A stretch of 64,000 nt of DNA from contig JBHGNT010000016.1 of assembly GCA_043228905.1 (NCBI GenBank), positions 8,122,001 to 8,186,000 on the forward strand, given 5' to 3'. Numbering within the stretch: position 1 is the stretch's first letter; every line of letters starts with the position of its first letter. The notes beneath the pieces are model-generated. The model was not told where the DNA came from. It worked only from the letters and a program-made list of their open reading frames with translations, and made no database searches. The DNA is from Azolla caroliniana (taxonomy: Eukaryota > Polypodiophyta). A program made the translations under genes and the position numbers. Positions 20,331-30,613 of this stretch are shown here, piece by piece.

Positions 20331-20416
20331 TCTATCTCGCTCGAAACCCGATATTCCACGTGCAAACTAAACACATTGAAGTGCACTATCACTTTATTCG
20401 TGATTGTGTTCAAGAC
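20331..20416 (+). pseudogene. Copia-4 fragment: RNase H end
   Basis: ATCTATCTCGCTCGAAACCC continues Copia-4 in frame as IYLARNPIFHVQTKHIEVHY then HFIRDCVQDS. It is cut by a gypsy element at about 20417 and continues at 24573. Confidence 0.75.
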
Positions 20417-20430
20417 AGTGCGACCGAACC

Positions 20431-23400
20431 ATGAGCATAACCGCGAGACCCTCGGAGGCGAAAACCGAGAGGATTTTTAGAGAGGGCTATCAAGGCGTGG
20501 GGCCGCGATAGTCCGGACACCCCGGAAAAACCCCATAGATGTACTATAGGCAAAAAGACTTGTACCATAGGTAGGAAATTTTGGTTCTCCGATAGCGGAG
20601 GTTGTACAATAGCCGGCGTAGTTGGCCGGGAGAAGAAACGGGCGGAGGAGCGACTTCGGGCATGCGGAGTCCTCGGCCTTTTGAAGAGGAAATCAATGGA
20701 GCCATGGAGGCAGTCTCTTTCGATGACACCTTAGGGAAGCTACGGGAGGTGTTCGGAGAAGGCCTTAATGAGGACCGGACGATTCCGGTAAGTTTGGAAA
20801 AGATGTATGAAGTCATCGCCGACTTCGGTAATGGACTCGAGTGGGATCAGACGGCCCGAGTGGATACGAAGTACAAGACTGTGGACCGGAAGGTGAGGCT
20901 AGTTGCGGCACCCTTGCCGGAGGGCAACGAGTTACGAATAAAGGGAGTCGTGTTGGACCCAAGTTTACGAGATCCGGCCTGCATAGGACACACGTTCACC
21001 GACATAACGCTACCGGAGCTCAAGATCGATGGGGGTGGCTTTCTACTGCTGGCGGAAGAGGACCAGTTTCGGTGAATGCTCGGGAGGCACGGGAAGGCTT
21101 TCGCATTCTCACCGGAGGAGATCGGGTGCGTAGACCCGACGGTTATGGAACCAATGGTGATCTTCACGGTACCGCATGTGCCGTGGAATCTCAAACCGAT
21201 TCCGATACCCAGAGCTCACATCTCGAAGCAGATGGAGCTGCTGAAATAGAAGGTGGAGATGGGCATCCTCGAACCATTGAGTGCCCCATACTCGAATCGG
21301 TGGTTTACCGTGCTAAAGAAGAATGACACGTTGCACTTTATTCAAGACCTGCAGTCAGTCAACAAGGTGACCATTCGGAACACAGGAATCGGACCAACGC
21401 GGACACCTTCGCGGAAAGGTCGATTTACTCAGTCGATGGTCTATACTTGGGGTACGATCAGTTCCAACTAGCCGTGGAGAGTAGGGACATTACGATGATG
21501 CAGACTTCTCTCGGCCTAGTGCGGATGTGTACCCTCCCGCAAGGAAGGACGAACTCGGTAGCCCACATGGTGAACGCCATGAACAAAGTGTTGAGGGATT
21601 GTATCCCGGGCATCCTCATGTCATTCTTAGACGACATCCCAATCAAAGGATGCCCGATGGAGGAAAAGGACGAGACAATTGGACTGGACGGATGTTAGAA
21701 ATTTGTGGCGGCTCACGTCGATGACTGCGAGAAGGCACTGCAAAAAGACTAGAATGCGCGAGGCTCACCTTCTCTGGGGAAAAATCAGCCTTCGGGCAAT
21801 CGGAGATCATGGTCGTCGGACACCTATGCGGGCCATACGGTCGGAAACCGTCTCCTGCCAAGGTCGAGGCCGTCTCCGCGATGAAGCAAGACTGCAATTC
21901 GGTTACGGAGGTTCGGAGATTCCTGGGAGCATGTGCGTTCTACCATATCTGGATCCCGCATTACGCCCACATCGCGGAGCCGCTCTATGGGTTGCTGAAG
22001 AAAGGGCGTAAATTCGAGTGGAGAGACGAGCATACAGAGTCGGTCCGGAAGATGAAAGAAGCACTTGCCACAATACCAACACTCTGAAAGGCTGTCTACG
22101 GCAAAGACACTCTGATTTACGTGACCATAGACACGAGTCCGACCGGGATCGGATGGGTGATCAACCAAGAGGATGACGATGGCGCAAGGTTCCCCATCCG
22201 GTTTGGCGCGAAAGTTCTCAGTGAGCGACAATGGGGATACGGCGAGGTTAAACGTGAACTCTGGGGTATCGTTTCGGCGGTCAAGACCGATACAGACTAC
22301 TTGATTGGGATGGAGGTGATAATAGAGACGGAATGCCTGCCGATTCTCGGCATGGTTTCCAGATGTGCGACGCCGGACCTGGCAATGCTCATGTGGATAG
22401 CGTACATCAAGTCCCTGAATCCGGAAATACGACACATTTTTGGAAAGGACAATGCCATGGCCGACATGCTTTCGAGAGCGAGGTTCGATGCCGAGGACGA
22501 GGAAGTCAGCGTGGACTTCTTCAAGGCGGCTTACGTAACAACAAGAAAGGGGAGCACTCCGGCGCTTAACGAATTCGACGAGAGCAAGTACGATGGGGAG
22601 TGGCTCCAGATCGGCGGGTTCCTAAAGACAATGACACCGGACGTGGCGTGGACGAAGGAAGAGACCAACCGGATTTGGAAGAAAGCGTACCGATTCTTCC
22701 TATAGGATAGGAGCATATGGAAGCACCCGAAGAAGAGAAACGACATCCCGCTCCGAGTGGTGGCGAAGAAAGACGAACAGGAAGAATTGTTGACGGCATA
22801 CCACGAGAGTCCCTGGGCCGGACAGCGCGGGACGTGGGCCACATTTGAGAAGCTAAAGGGGAAGTACTGGTGGCCGGGACTATACCGGGACGTGCATCGG
22901 TTTGTGACGACTTGCAAAGGCTGTCTGGTGCACTCCATAGTCCGATATTGGGATGAGATTCACCCGACCTACCCTCCGACCGTCCACTTTAAGTGGATGG
23001 TGGATCTGGTGACGATACCGATGGAGGTAGAGCAGATGCGGTATCTGGTGCTGGTTCGGGAGGACCTGACAAACCAGGTGGAAGGCCGAGCGTTGCAGAA
23101 CAAAACGACTGTGTCCGTGTGCCGATTCCTGATTGAAGAAGTGGTATGCCGGTACGGGTGCGTAGGTAAGATCGTGGCCGACCGCGGAGAATTGGACGCG
23201 CAAGAGGCGGAAGAGATGTTTGATCGACTAAGGATTAAACTCTCGCTCACCACAGCGTACAATCGGGAGGCTAACAAGAAGGTGGAACTCGGACACGGGC
23301 CGATCATCAAAGCGTTAGTACGGGCGTGTGGAGGCCAAGTCAAAAACTGGCCACGGCTCTTACCCTATGCGTTGTGGGCGGACCAAACTACGCACAATTC

Positions 23401-24000
23401 GGTAACCGGGTTCATGCCAGCAGAGCTAATGTACGGGCAAAAGCCGATCATGCCAACGGAGCAGACAATCTCCTCATGGGCCACGGTGGACTGGAATGAA
23501 GAGATGAGCCGGGAGGAGCTGTTAGCGGCACGGATTCGGCAGCTGGAGCGAAGACCGGAGGACGTGGACCGAGTTGTAGAGAAGCTACGGGTGGCGAGGG
23601 TAAGGAACAAAGGACGGTTCAACTAGACTCACCGATTGAGACCGAAGAAGATCGAGGAAGGTGACTGGGTTCTAGTGTATGACAGTAGCCTCGACAACCA
23701 GCACAGGGCAATGCGGAAGTTTGCAAGAAGGTGGTTCGGCCCTTATGTGGTGACAAGCGCCAACGACAATGGGACCTACCATCTCGCGGAGCTCGACGGG
23801 ACAAGGATGGTGGTGCTGGTGGCGGGAAAGAGGATCAAAGCATTCAAAAAGCGGCACGAAGTAGAACCCGACCCGGACGACCTGGATGGCGACAACGACC
23901 GGCTCAGAACGGATGACGATCCGGAGGACGAAGGACAAGTGTGGGCTGGTCTTCTCTGGCAAGAGTCTAATTTTGGCGCATACCGATGGATGTGCAGTTA
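20431..24000 (+). pseudogene. Gypsy-1 polyprotein remnant
   Basis: From ATG 20431 (MSITARPSEAKTERIF) the frame is broken by stops at about 20509 and after. Recognisable pieces: AMEAVSFDDTLGKLREVFGE; RT with VKVEMGILEPLSAPYSNRWF-like palm, DLQSVNKVTIRNTGIGP, LPQGRTNSVAHM and SFLDDIPIKG (about 21624); a connection VRRFLGACAFYHIWIPHY; RNase H with TIDTSPTGIGWVI; integrase zinc region and core with WMVDLVTIPM and KIVADRGELD; and a C-terminal part EEGDWVLVYDSSLDNQHRAM. Several frameshifts and stops separate these. The C-terminal domain is of the type common in one gypsy lineage of fungi and early plants, from memory. Confidence 0.85.
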
Positions 24001-24012
24001 GGTGGGGGCGGA

Positions 24013-24572
24013 TGTCGTGGAGAAAACTGTCCCTAGGCGGAAACCGGGTATAACGTGCGTAAACCGGCCCTTACACGTGGGCACAAGTTTTGTTGTATAG
24101 TACGTAGATAGGTACAAGTCGGCTGAGGTGAAATCCTAGGTAGCACGCATTCATTAGGGAGAAAATCGAGGCGTATCCCTATCCGAAAAGACAGGGAATA
24201 AACATGATGTAAGGGGTGGTCACGGTCTCCCTCCTTGGGCTATAAAAGGGAGGGAGAGGTATTGTAAAAGGGATTGCGTTTTGTGGAGGATGAAGTGCTG
24301 CCAGACTGGAACCGAGCTCTTCTCTTCTATCTTCTCCATAGTCGTTCTGTGCAGGTTTTCGGGAGGCTGACTCTACTCCGTGGAACGCCTGAGTGCTTCC
24401 GGCAGAGTCTCCATCTCACGTTCTGTGTGCGTGTGTGCAGGCGTCGGAGCCTATCACTCGCCTACTTGCCGGTTGTAACCTCTTGATTTATATATACACA
24501 TACATTCATTTTGTCTCCATTGTTCGGAGTTAGTTGCAACTCCTGTGAATCTGTGTGTCTGTGTGCGGTGAT
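24013..24572 (+). repeat. Gypsy-1 3' LTR
   Basis: Starts TGTCGTGGAG after a GGTGGGGGCGGA purine tract. Contains a TATA box GGCTATAAAAGGG (about 24238-24250) and a TG-rich end (about 24545-24570). The exact 3' end is uncertain by a few bases. Confidence 0.75.
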
Positions 24573-24952
24573 ATCAATTTACAACATATCAACACAAACC
24601 TTCAGGTTGTTGATATTTTTATGATGGCCCTAGGTATCGACAAGCTGTGGCAGTTCACGGTGAAACTTGGTCTCTCTAGTCTCTTAATCACCGACCAACC
24701 GCGCTTGAGGGTAGTACAACAACAACCGAGTACCAGCCGATGTCGAACAATAACCGATCAATCAATTGACGCTGACTAGAGGAGTCCAAGTACGAATAAA
24801 AAATCAAACAGCCGAACACGAAGAATCGAAATTGTAAGCCGTGTCGAAAACCGAAATTAGTGCCGATTCAACCAAATCGAAGTATTTCGAAGACCAAACC
24901 AAAACAACCTTTTGACATTCGAAATTTGTGTTTGAAGGGGTGTGTTGAGAAT
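24573..24952 (+). pseudogene. Copia-4 fragment: polyprotein C-terminus and 3' untranslated part
   Basis: INLQHINTNLQVVDIFMMAL then GIDKLWQFTVKLGLSSL is the copia RNase H tail, with MM for the usual TK. A purine tract TTTGAAGGGGTG (about 24941-24952) leads to the 3' LTR. Confidence 0.75.
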
Positions 24953-25247
24953 CAAACTCAACTTCCCATAGAGACAATGTTCACACTAGCTAGTGGACAT
25001 CATAGTAGGCTAGATTTATAATTAATAGAAAGGGCACTTGCCCTAGATCAGTTGGTATTTAAACCAACCTTTTGTAACTTAGTTACTGCAGGATGGAATA
25101 TACCGTTTCTTGTTTAGAGCTCTCTCCCTATCCCTCTCCCTCTCATTCGCTCTTGTCTCACGTGCACATACACACACATAGTTCTCCTGCACAGAATCAC
25201 TGTCGATTCTGTACACTATTTTTTGTTGTTCATTCTTCCTCATTACA
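24953..25247 (+). repeat. Copia-4 3' LTR
   Basis: About 295 bp, TGTTGAGAATCAAACTC...CTCATTACA. Its start matches the Copia-3 5' LTR start but the body differs, in line with the chimeric joint. The left TSD partner is not visible. Confidence 0.6.
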
Positions 25248-25285
25248 GAAATGATAAATCGGTAAAATTTTCGGCTGCATTGTAG

Positions 25286-25612
25286 GAACAATACACAAAT
25301 CAAGAACAAGTACTTAGTTGCCTTAAGAAGCAACTAGAATTTGTGGAGGGGATGGTAAGGTGTAGACAAGAATTGAACCTCAACATTCTTGCACCCTTAC
25401 CAAAAGTAGGAGAATCAAGCAACAATATATTGACTGTTCAAGCACGTTGCATTGCTTGCGGCTTTGCCCTAGAAAACATAATTGTGACCCTACTAGTACA
25501 CCCACGAGCATGCCAGCATACATACCATATCACTTGTTTTGCATATGCTTGTCGCACAACTGCAATATGTTTGGGGGATTGCAATACAACTCTCCCTAAT
25601 ATGCTAATATAG
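25286..25612 (+). CDS. Terminal exon with RING-H2-like zinc finger
   Basis: An acceptor GGCTGCATTGTAG ends at 25285, and an open frame follows: EQYTNQEQVLSCLKKQLEFV (coiled-coil-like), LNLNILAPLPKVGE, then a Cys/His cluster C-x2-C-x17-C-x-H-x2-H-x2-C-x10-C-x3-C (ARCIACGF ... RACQHTYHITC ... AICLGDC). This spacing fits RING-H2 apart from the final x3. It ends at TAG about 25610. The last codons overlap the LTR-like remnant that follows, so the true end may be lost. Upstream exons are not visible; Copia-4 lies just before. RING-H2 proteins usually act in ubiquitin transfer or as binding domains. Which applies here is unknown. Confidence 0.45.
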   Translation, partial: EQYTNQEQVLSCLKKQLEFVEGMVRCRQELNLNILAPLPKVGESSNNILTVQARCIACGFALENIIVTLLVHPRACQHTYHITCFAYACRTTAICLGDCNTTLPNMLI

Positions 25613-26010
25613 TGGTAAGGCTTAACATTATTAACATGGAGGTGCAAGGTTCGAATCTTGCCCTATGCATGTAATATATATTTTTATACTTCTTCTATTT
25701 ACAAATATGTCTCTTCATCCGGTGAGAGAATCTCACCGGCCTTCTTCATCTGGTTATCACCGGGTCTCCTTACTGGGTCTTCCTTGCCGATTCCTCCTTC
25801 ATCTGATTCCATCCGATTATCCTTACCGGGTCCTCCTTACTAGTCCTCTTCGCCCGTTTCCCACCGATTCTCACCGGCCTTCTTCATCCGGCTCTTGCCG
25901 GTTCTCCTTACCAGTTTCGGTCCTTACCGGTTCTCACCAGGTACTCCATGTCCTATCCGGAGAGACCAAAAATGTAATTTTTCACGTAGTGTGCGAATTA
26001 CACTACGACA
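25600..26010 (-). repeat. LTR remnant related to element B, minus strand
   Basis: The right end ACACTACGACA (to 26010) is the reverse complement of the element B LTR start TGTCGTAGTGTA, with the same inner palindrome CGTAGTGT/ACACTACG. The left part (25601-25675) matches the tRNA-like stretch of those LTRs. Between them is a CCGG-rich stretch not found in element B. No internal region is attached, so it is a solo or broken LTR. Confidence 0.65.
25601..25675 (+). other. tRNA-like sequence (pol III A and B boxes)
   Basis: TAGTGGTAAGG (25610-25620) fits an A box and GGTTCGAATC (25648-25657) fits a B box, spaced as in a tRNA. GCAAG/CTTGC form a T-stem, but the loop is one base too long and no good anticodon stem or acceptor stem can be drawn. 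It is therefore a tRNA-derived sequence and not a working tRNA gene. The same sequence lies antisense in both element B LTRs. Confidence 0.55.
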
Positions 26011-27376
26011 ACGTAAATGATTATACCACATGAAAACCGGTTATTGACAAGAGCTATCCCACCATTTGTAAGAGCACACAATGGCGGTAAGTGACTATTT
26101 GTTGTGGCGGAGTGAAAGCTACTCAAGCACCGTCGGGAACAGTGGTGGCAAGTGTGTGATTGTGGTGGCTGTGATGACTATCTACAACAAAAATACACAA
26201 GATTATACACAACAATACACAAGATAATTAACAGATGAAGATGTAGATGCAATGGCTACCTAGGAATAGAGGAGCTAAATGTTCGAAAGTGATGGTTTTA
26301 GAAGCTACAAGTGGCTAACAACAATATTGACACCTAATGCAAGTAAAATCACCGGCGAACCGTTGTCGCGAAAATTTCGCATGCGTGTGTCGCTTGAACG
26401 GGACCATTGGGTCCTTGGACCGGGGAGACAAATGCAGAGAGGAAGCGGGAGATTAAGACAAAGACATGGGGAAATATGTAACATAAGTTTTGATATAAAT
26501 TAGGGTTTGTGTTTTTATTTTTTACAATTGTTAGGCTTGACACCATGATTTTGGTGGTTATTACAATAATCGGTTATAAATAAACCAAAGGGGCTAAAAT
26601 AAACCGGTGAAGGCGAGTCTAGTGGGCTCCGACCTCGACTACTTCCGACGGCTATGTTGCCTCAATTTGGAGTAGTTCTCGTGCCACTAAAACCTCCCTT
26701 ACGCCACTGGCCACCGAGTTTACTGCCACCGAGATGCTGAAGAAGCCATTGTGGAAGGAATCCAAGCCCTAAAATCTCTCGAGTAAGAAGTAGAATAGAA
26801 TCTAAACTCATAAACCCTAAAAACCTAAGTCCTCTAGTATGTTGAGGAGAAAAGAAGAAGCTCTCAAACCCTAACCCTAGAAGGAAAAAATGAAAGAGAA
26901 AGGGAGGTTACCAAACCCTAACCCAAGAAGGAAAAGATGAAAGAGAAAGGGATAAGGAGAAAGGGAGGCTACAAAACCCTAAATCAAGAAGAAGAGGAGA
27001 GGAAGATGAAACCCTAGTGGTACACCCCTACGGCAAAATGGGCGACCCCCAAATAAGCCCTATCGCTCCTCTCTTATAGAGGAAAGAAGAGCTTATTTTA
27101 ACATTACATGCTTTTTTTTTTCTTTCTTTATCACAAAAATGGAAGGGAAGCAAAATGATTTGTAGGAAGAGAGACTTGACCTCTACACCTCTCTACATAT
27201 ACTTATAAGCCTTAACCACTAAGCTACTACAAGTTATTTATTTATTATTATTATTATTATTATTTTATTTATACATTATTTCATGAGATGTGTGTGGAAC
27301 CTCGCTTTTTCTCACACTGCACATGCCACACCACGACACCATGTAGCGATCAATGTCAGCAATCGAGTTGCAATCA
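26011..27376. other. No gene recognised; low-complexity stretches
   Basis: Nothing coding was found. About 26870-27000 holds two to three purine-rich units (AAACCCTAAC... followed by GAAAGAGAAAGGGA). 27236-27273 is an AT microsatellite (TTA/TTAT)n. Confidence 0.5.
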
Positions 27377-27741
27377 GTGGCGACAACTGAACGTAGAATG
27401 GCCGCAATGGAGGAGCTAACTCAATCGAAGTGAACAGTGGCAGCAATCCATGACCGAACAGTGGCAACAATCCATGACCAAACAGTGGCAGCAACTGAGC
27501 ATACAATGGCCGCAATGGAAGAGTGAACTCAATCACAATGAACAATGATTGCATTCCAAGACCGGATAGTGGCGACAACCGAGTGTACAATGGTTGCAAT
27601 GGAGGAACTAACTCAGTCGGAGCGAATAATGGCAACAATCCAATACCAAATAGTGGCGATAACTGAGAGTACAATGGTGACAATGGAGGAGTGAACTCAG
27701 TAGGAGCGAATAGTGGTAGTAATCGAGCCTGAATAGTCACA
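27377..27741. repeat. Composite minisatellite, 84-bp period (60 + 24)
   Basis: About four units, each a 60-bp part (GTGGCGACAACTGA...) plus a 24-bp part (GTGGCAGCAATCCATGACCG-type). In one unit the 24-bp part is doubled. The minus-strand frame stays open across it as a repeat of LLPLF/PLRPLY motifs, which reflects the period being a multiple of three and is not good evidence of a gene. Confidence 0.8.
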
Positions 27742-29366
27742 AAGTGATGGCCAATGTGATGTGGCAGTGGATCATGCATAATGGACCTAGGAATTTGGTA
27801 TATAATTAATGTTTCCAGTTATGGTGCAAGTTTATGTCACACATTTATGGTGCTCATTTATATAATTAAAATATTCTAATGTTTTCATTCATGGTGCAAA
27901 AAAGACTATTTATCATTGGTAGCTTTTTGCGTAGCTAATTAGCTATGTCAAGGACATAGCTAATTGTTTCCACTCCCATGCTTTCACCTGTACCTCCAAC
28001 AAACACATTTTTACCCAATGCCTTAAACCAAAAAAGTTTATACATGATGAAACAGTTATGAGAATATTTACAATAATGTTATTATTTATCTAGGTATTAT
28101 GGTTATTATTGCTCGACAAATCTAGGTTTAGATTCAAACTAATGCTCTCTTTGATCCACAGCAGACAATGGATGTTTTCTAACACAAGCTAGGTTTTCGA
28201 CTAGGTATGTAAGATGTGCATAATATATATGTAAGAAATTGAACAAGATAAGCAATTGACTATGAGAATAATCATGTTAAAGATTCAATGGATTAGGACA
28301 TGCACAAATGTGAACTCTTCTTAGTATTCAGTATAGAGGTTTAGGGTTACCGATGCATCAACAAGACAATTGCTAGTTAGATTGACATAAAACTTATGTT
28401 ATAGAACACAATGATAGGAATTATGCAATTTGGGTTAACATACAATCAAACTAATGACACTACCACAAGGAGATTATACATATGATCTTTCAAGTTTCAA
28501 GTGTTTGTAACTCTACATTTATTTCCTTTGCATATTATCACCATACTACCATAGGTGAAACCCTAAACCCTATCAGTTCCTCAAACCTCAAAATAATACC
28601 ACTTGTGTACATTACTAATTGTAGGGTGTTATCTTATGACCTTATGGTTGCCATTTGACATCCCTAGAAATTAATATAGATATACTTGGCTTTTCATCCA
28701 AGAAACAAAACCAAAACAATGATGCCCTAACCTAGGGACACATAAAGGGCATTTTCACTATGAGGGACTACAAGGAAGGAGTGTACAACATGTGAGCGCA
28801 ATGGCAACAATTTTGTTCCATTTACTTAGTCACCATGGCATAAGCTTTTATGTTAGAAATTCTGGTTTTTGTTGACTTTTAGGCAAAGGAGGTGCGAGCT
28901 TGGAGATTTAGAAGTCCACCATGTGATGCTTCGTACAACTCTAATAAAATATCTAATGTATTGCTCCTAAAATAAAGCAGTACACGCACAAGACAAAGCA
29001 AACTTAATGCTTATAAAGGATGTAACATTAATTCTTTCACAAGGTAAGTGAAACACATTAATTACAAACAAGAAAAAGCGAACATTGCTTGATTGTGATT
29101 ATTTGAGAATGCAAAATTAAGCTAAATTGTTATACATATATTTATCACCAGACAAATATTTCTAGCTCCAAAAGCCCAAGTAGGTTTGATCAATGAATGG
29201 ATGAAAGTTTGGAATACAATTACAAAGGTAGCCTTCATAAATCAAGGAAGGAAATTTTCTATTATAGCTTCATAGGAAGGGCCTTTGTTCTTCATAGTGT
29301 TTCTTACATAACCATGCAACTCGAGTACCTCTGTCTATTTTGGCATGCCTAAGAGAAACCTCTCAG
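27742..29366. other. No gene recognised
   Basis: AT-rich, no long frames, no LTR ends or repeats that I could define. Confidence 0.5.
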
Positions 29367-30064
29367 CTATGTTTTGGTCGTCATACCTCCATTCTCTTTT
29401 AATATGAATGCCAAGAATGTTTGCCATTCTTTGAAATAATTTGATGTGCTTGGACATATGTAAGAGGTTTTCGATGAGGTAGATATATCAAATTTGGATT
29501 TAATAATAGTTGAGATCATAGGGTGCTCTTTCGCCAGTTTGAGGTGGGGAGTCCAATCAGACATGAAAGAGCTTGCAAGTGGACCCATAGAGTCAATGCC
29601 GAGTTTAATAGTTATAGTCAAGAAAATAAGAAAAAATTAATGTACGGAATAACTTTGTGTAGACTCTTTGAATGAGACTCTGACCAAGAGGTGAGGGTGA
29701 TTCCCGGTTGGTTTTCCACGGGGTGTGGTAATGTTGCATGCTCACAATACAAATGGATTTGCACGGATAATGCTCCAAGCAATGAAGTTATCAAACATTT
29801 CACATTCTTGTCACGATCATTAGTTGTAAGGATGGCGACACACGGGAATTGCTTCTTGGCCTTGTTCTCCATAGGCAACTTCAATAGCTTAAATATAGAT
29901 TTCTCAACCTTGGTCATGACATCTTTCCTCATATATTGAAGTTCATGATGTATTGCATCTATCTTCTCTAAGAGTTCTTTGTGATTGGCATCTATCACCT
30001 GATATAAAATTGAGATTGCCTTTGCCATGACCTTGATAGATCGCACCTCAACATCGTTGCGGCC
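29367..30064 (-). pseudogene. Unidentified gene fragment cut by Copia-2
   Basis: Two overlapping minus-strand frames (30046-29618 and 29621-29367) join by a 1-nt shift. They read IDANHKELLEKIDAIHHELQ (coiled-coil-like), KSIFKLLKLPMENKAKKQFP, AILTTNDRDKNVKCLITSLL, LPHPVENQPGITLTS, then SMGPLASSFMSDWTPHLKLA. The frame is open on the N-terminal side up to the Copia-2 LTR at 30065 (VEVRSIKVMAK), so Copia-2 probably inserted into this gene or its pseudogene. I do not recognise the family with confidence. The rest of the N-terminal part is not visible because the far end of Copia-2 is lost. Confidence 0.5.
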
Positions 30065-30432
30065 TGTTGAGCAGCAAGCTCAACCGGATCCGGATCGACT
30101 GAATAAGCTTGAGGTTGATCGGCATCCAGAAAGATGAGCCGGATCGGTGAGCCGGTGAGCAAGCGAGCCGGTGAGCTAGGGAGCCGGTGAGCCGGATCCA
30201 GTAGTAACCGGATGCCTAGTAGTAGCCTAGATTGCTAGGTAGTTAATGACTCGTAGTTAGTGTTAGACGCTCTTGTGAGCATTGAAGTACACCATACTTC
30301 TGTCAGTCCTCTTAGGACTTGTATAAATAGTGTTGTTGAGCACGTTGTATGTACAGAGAGAACTATTATTGTTTTGTAATAGATTTTTAATGTTCTGCTC
30401 ATTCTCTGTCTCTCTCGCGTACACTCTGTGTT

Positions 30433-30472
<40 letters not shown>

Positions 30473-30521
30473 GCTATTCGGAGGAGCCGGTTTGTCTGAC
30501 GCTTCTGCAACTTCGTTTACA
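30065..30521 (+). repeat. Copia-2 5' LTR
   Basis: 457 bp, TGTTGAGCAG...GTTTACA. TATA-like TGTATAAATAG at about 30319. A (TC)n run lies at about 30432-30468. Its two ends match the Copia-1 LTR, but the middle of about 270 bp is absent from Copia-1. Confidence 0.9.
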
Positions 30522-30533
30522 TGGTATCAGAGT
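30522..30533 (+). other. Copia-2 primer binding site
   Basis: TGGTATCAGAGT, initiator Met-tRNA motif with one change at the last base, directly after the LTR. Confidence 0.88.
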
Positions 30534-30613
30534 GCGAGGGTTGAGAATCTCTGTAGCCGACATCAGCATCTGATGACAAACCCTAAGACTCGGTAAGAAC
30601 AGAAAGAGAAGTG

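Larger units (their letters stand above)
17018..20335 (+). mobile_element. Gag-only LTR element A1 (3.3 kb), in Copia-4
   Basis: 3,308 bp (17023-20330) with TSD TCTAT at 17018-17022 and 20331-20335. Two 640-bp LTRs (TGTGAAAGTG...TCA) look almost identical except for the last roughly 10 bases. It has a PBS TGGCGCTCCAGGG just inside and a purine tract AAGGGGGAGGGCTAAA before the 3' LTR. The only coding sequence is one 557-codon ORF with a gag-like start. There is no protease, RT or integrase, so it must move by borrowed enzymes. A related inverted copy is at 53269-56663. Confidence 0.92.
20417..24572 (+). mobile_element. Gypsy-1, decayed, without a 5' LTR
   Basis: Ty3/gypsy element lying in the Copia-4 RNase H end. 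Copia text stops after CAAGACAG and resumes at GATATCAATTTACAAC. A 3' LTR is present (24013-24572) with a TATA box, but the left junction opens directly on a PBS-like TGCGACCGAACC with no LTR before it. No clean TSD could be defined. Coding parts: RT, RNase H, integrase, all broken. Confidence 0.8.

Noticed and set aside
25601-25675. Functional tRNA gene
   Set aside because: A and B boxes are present, but T-loop length is wrong, and no anticodon or acceptor stem can be formed; it is repeated within LTRs.
27312-27779. 155-codon minus-strand frame
   Set aside because: It is open because the 84-bp minisatellite is a multiple of three; no other sign of coding.
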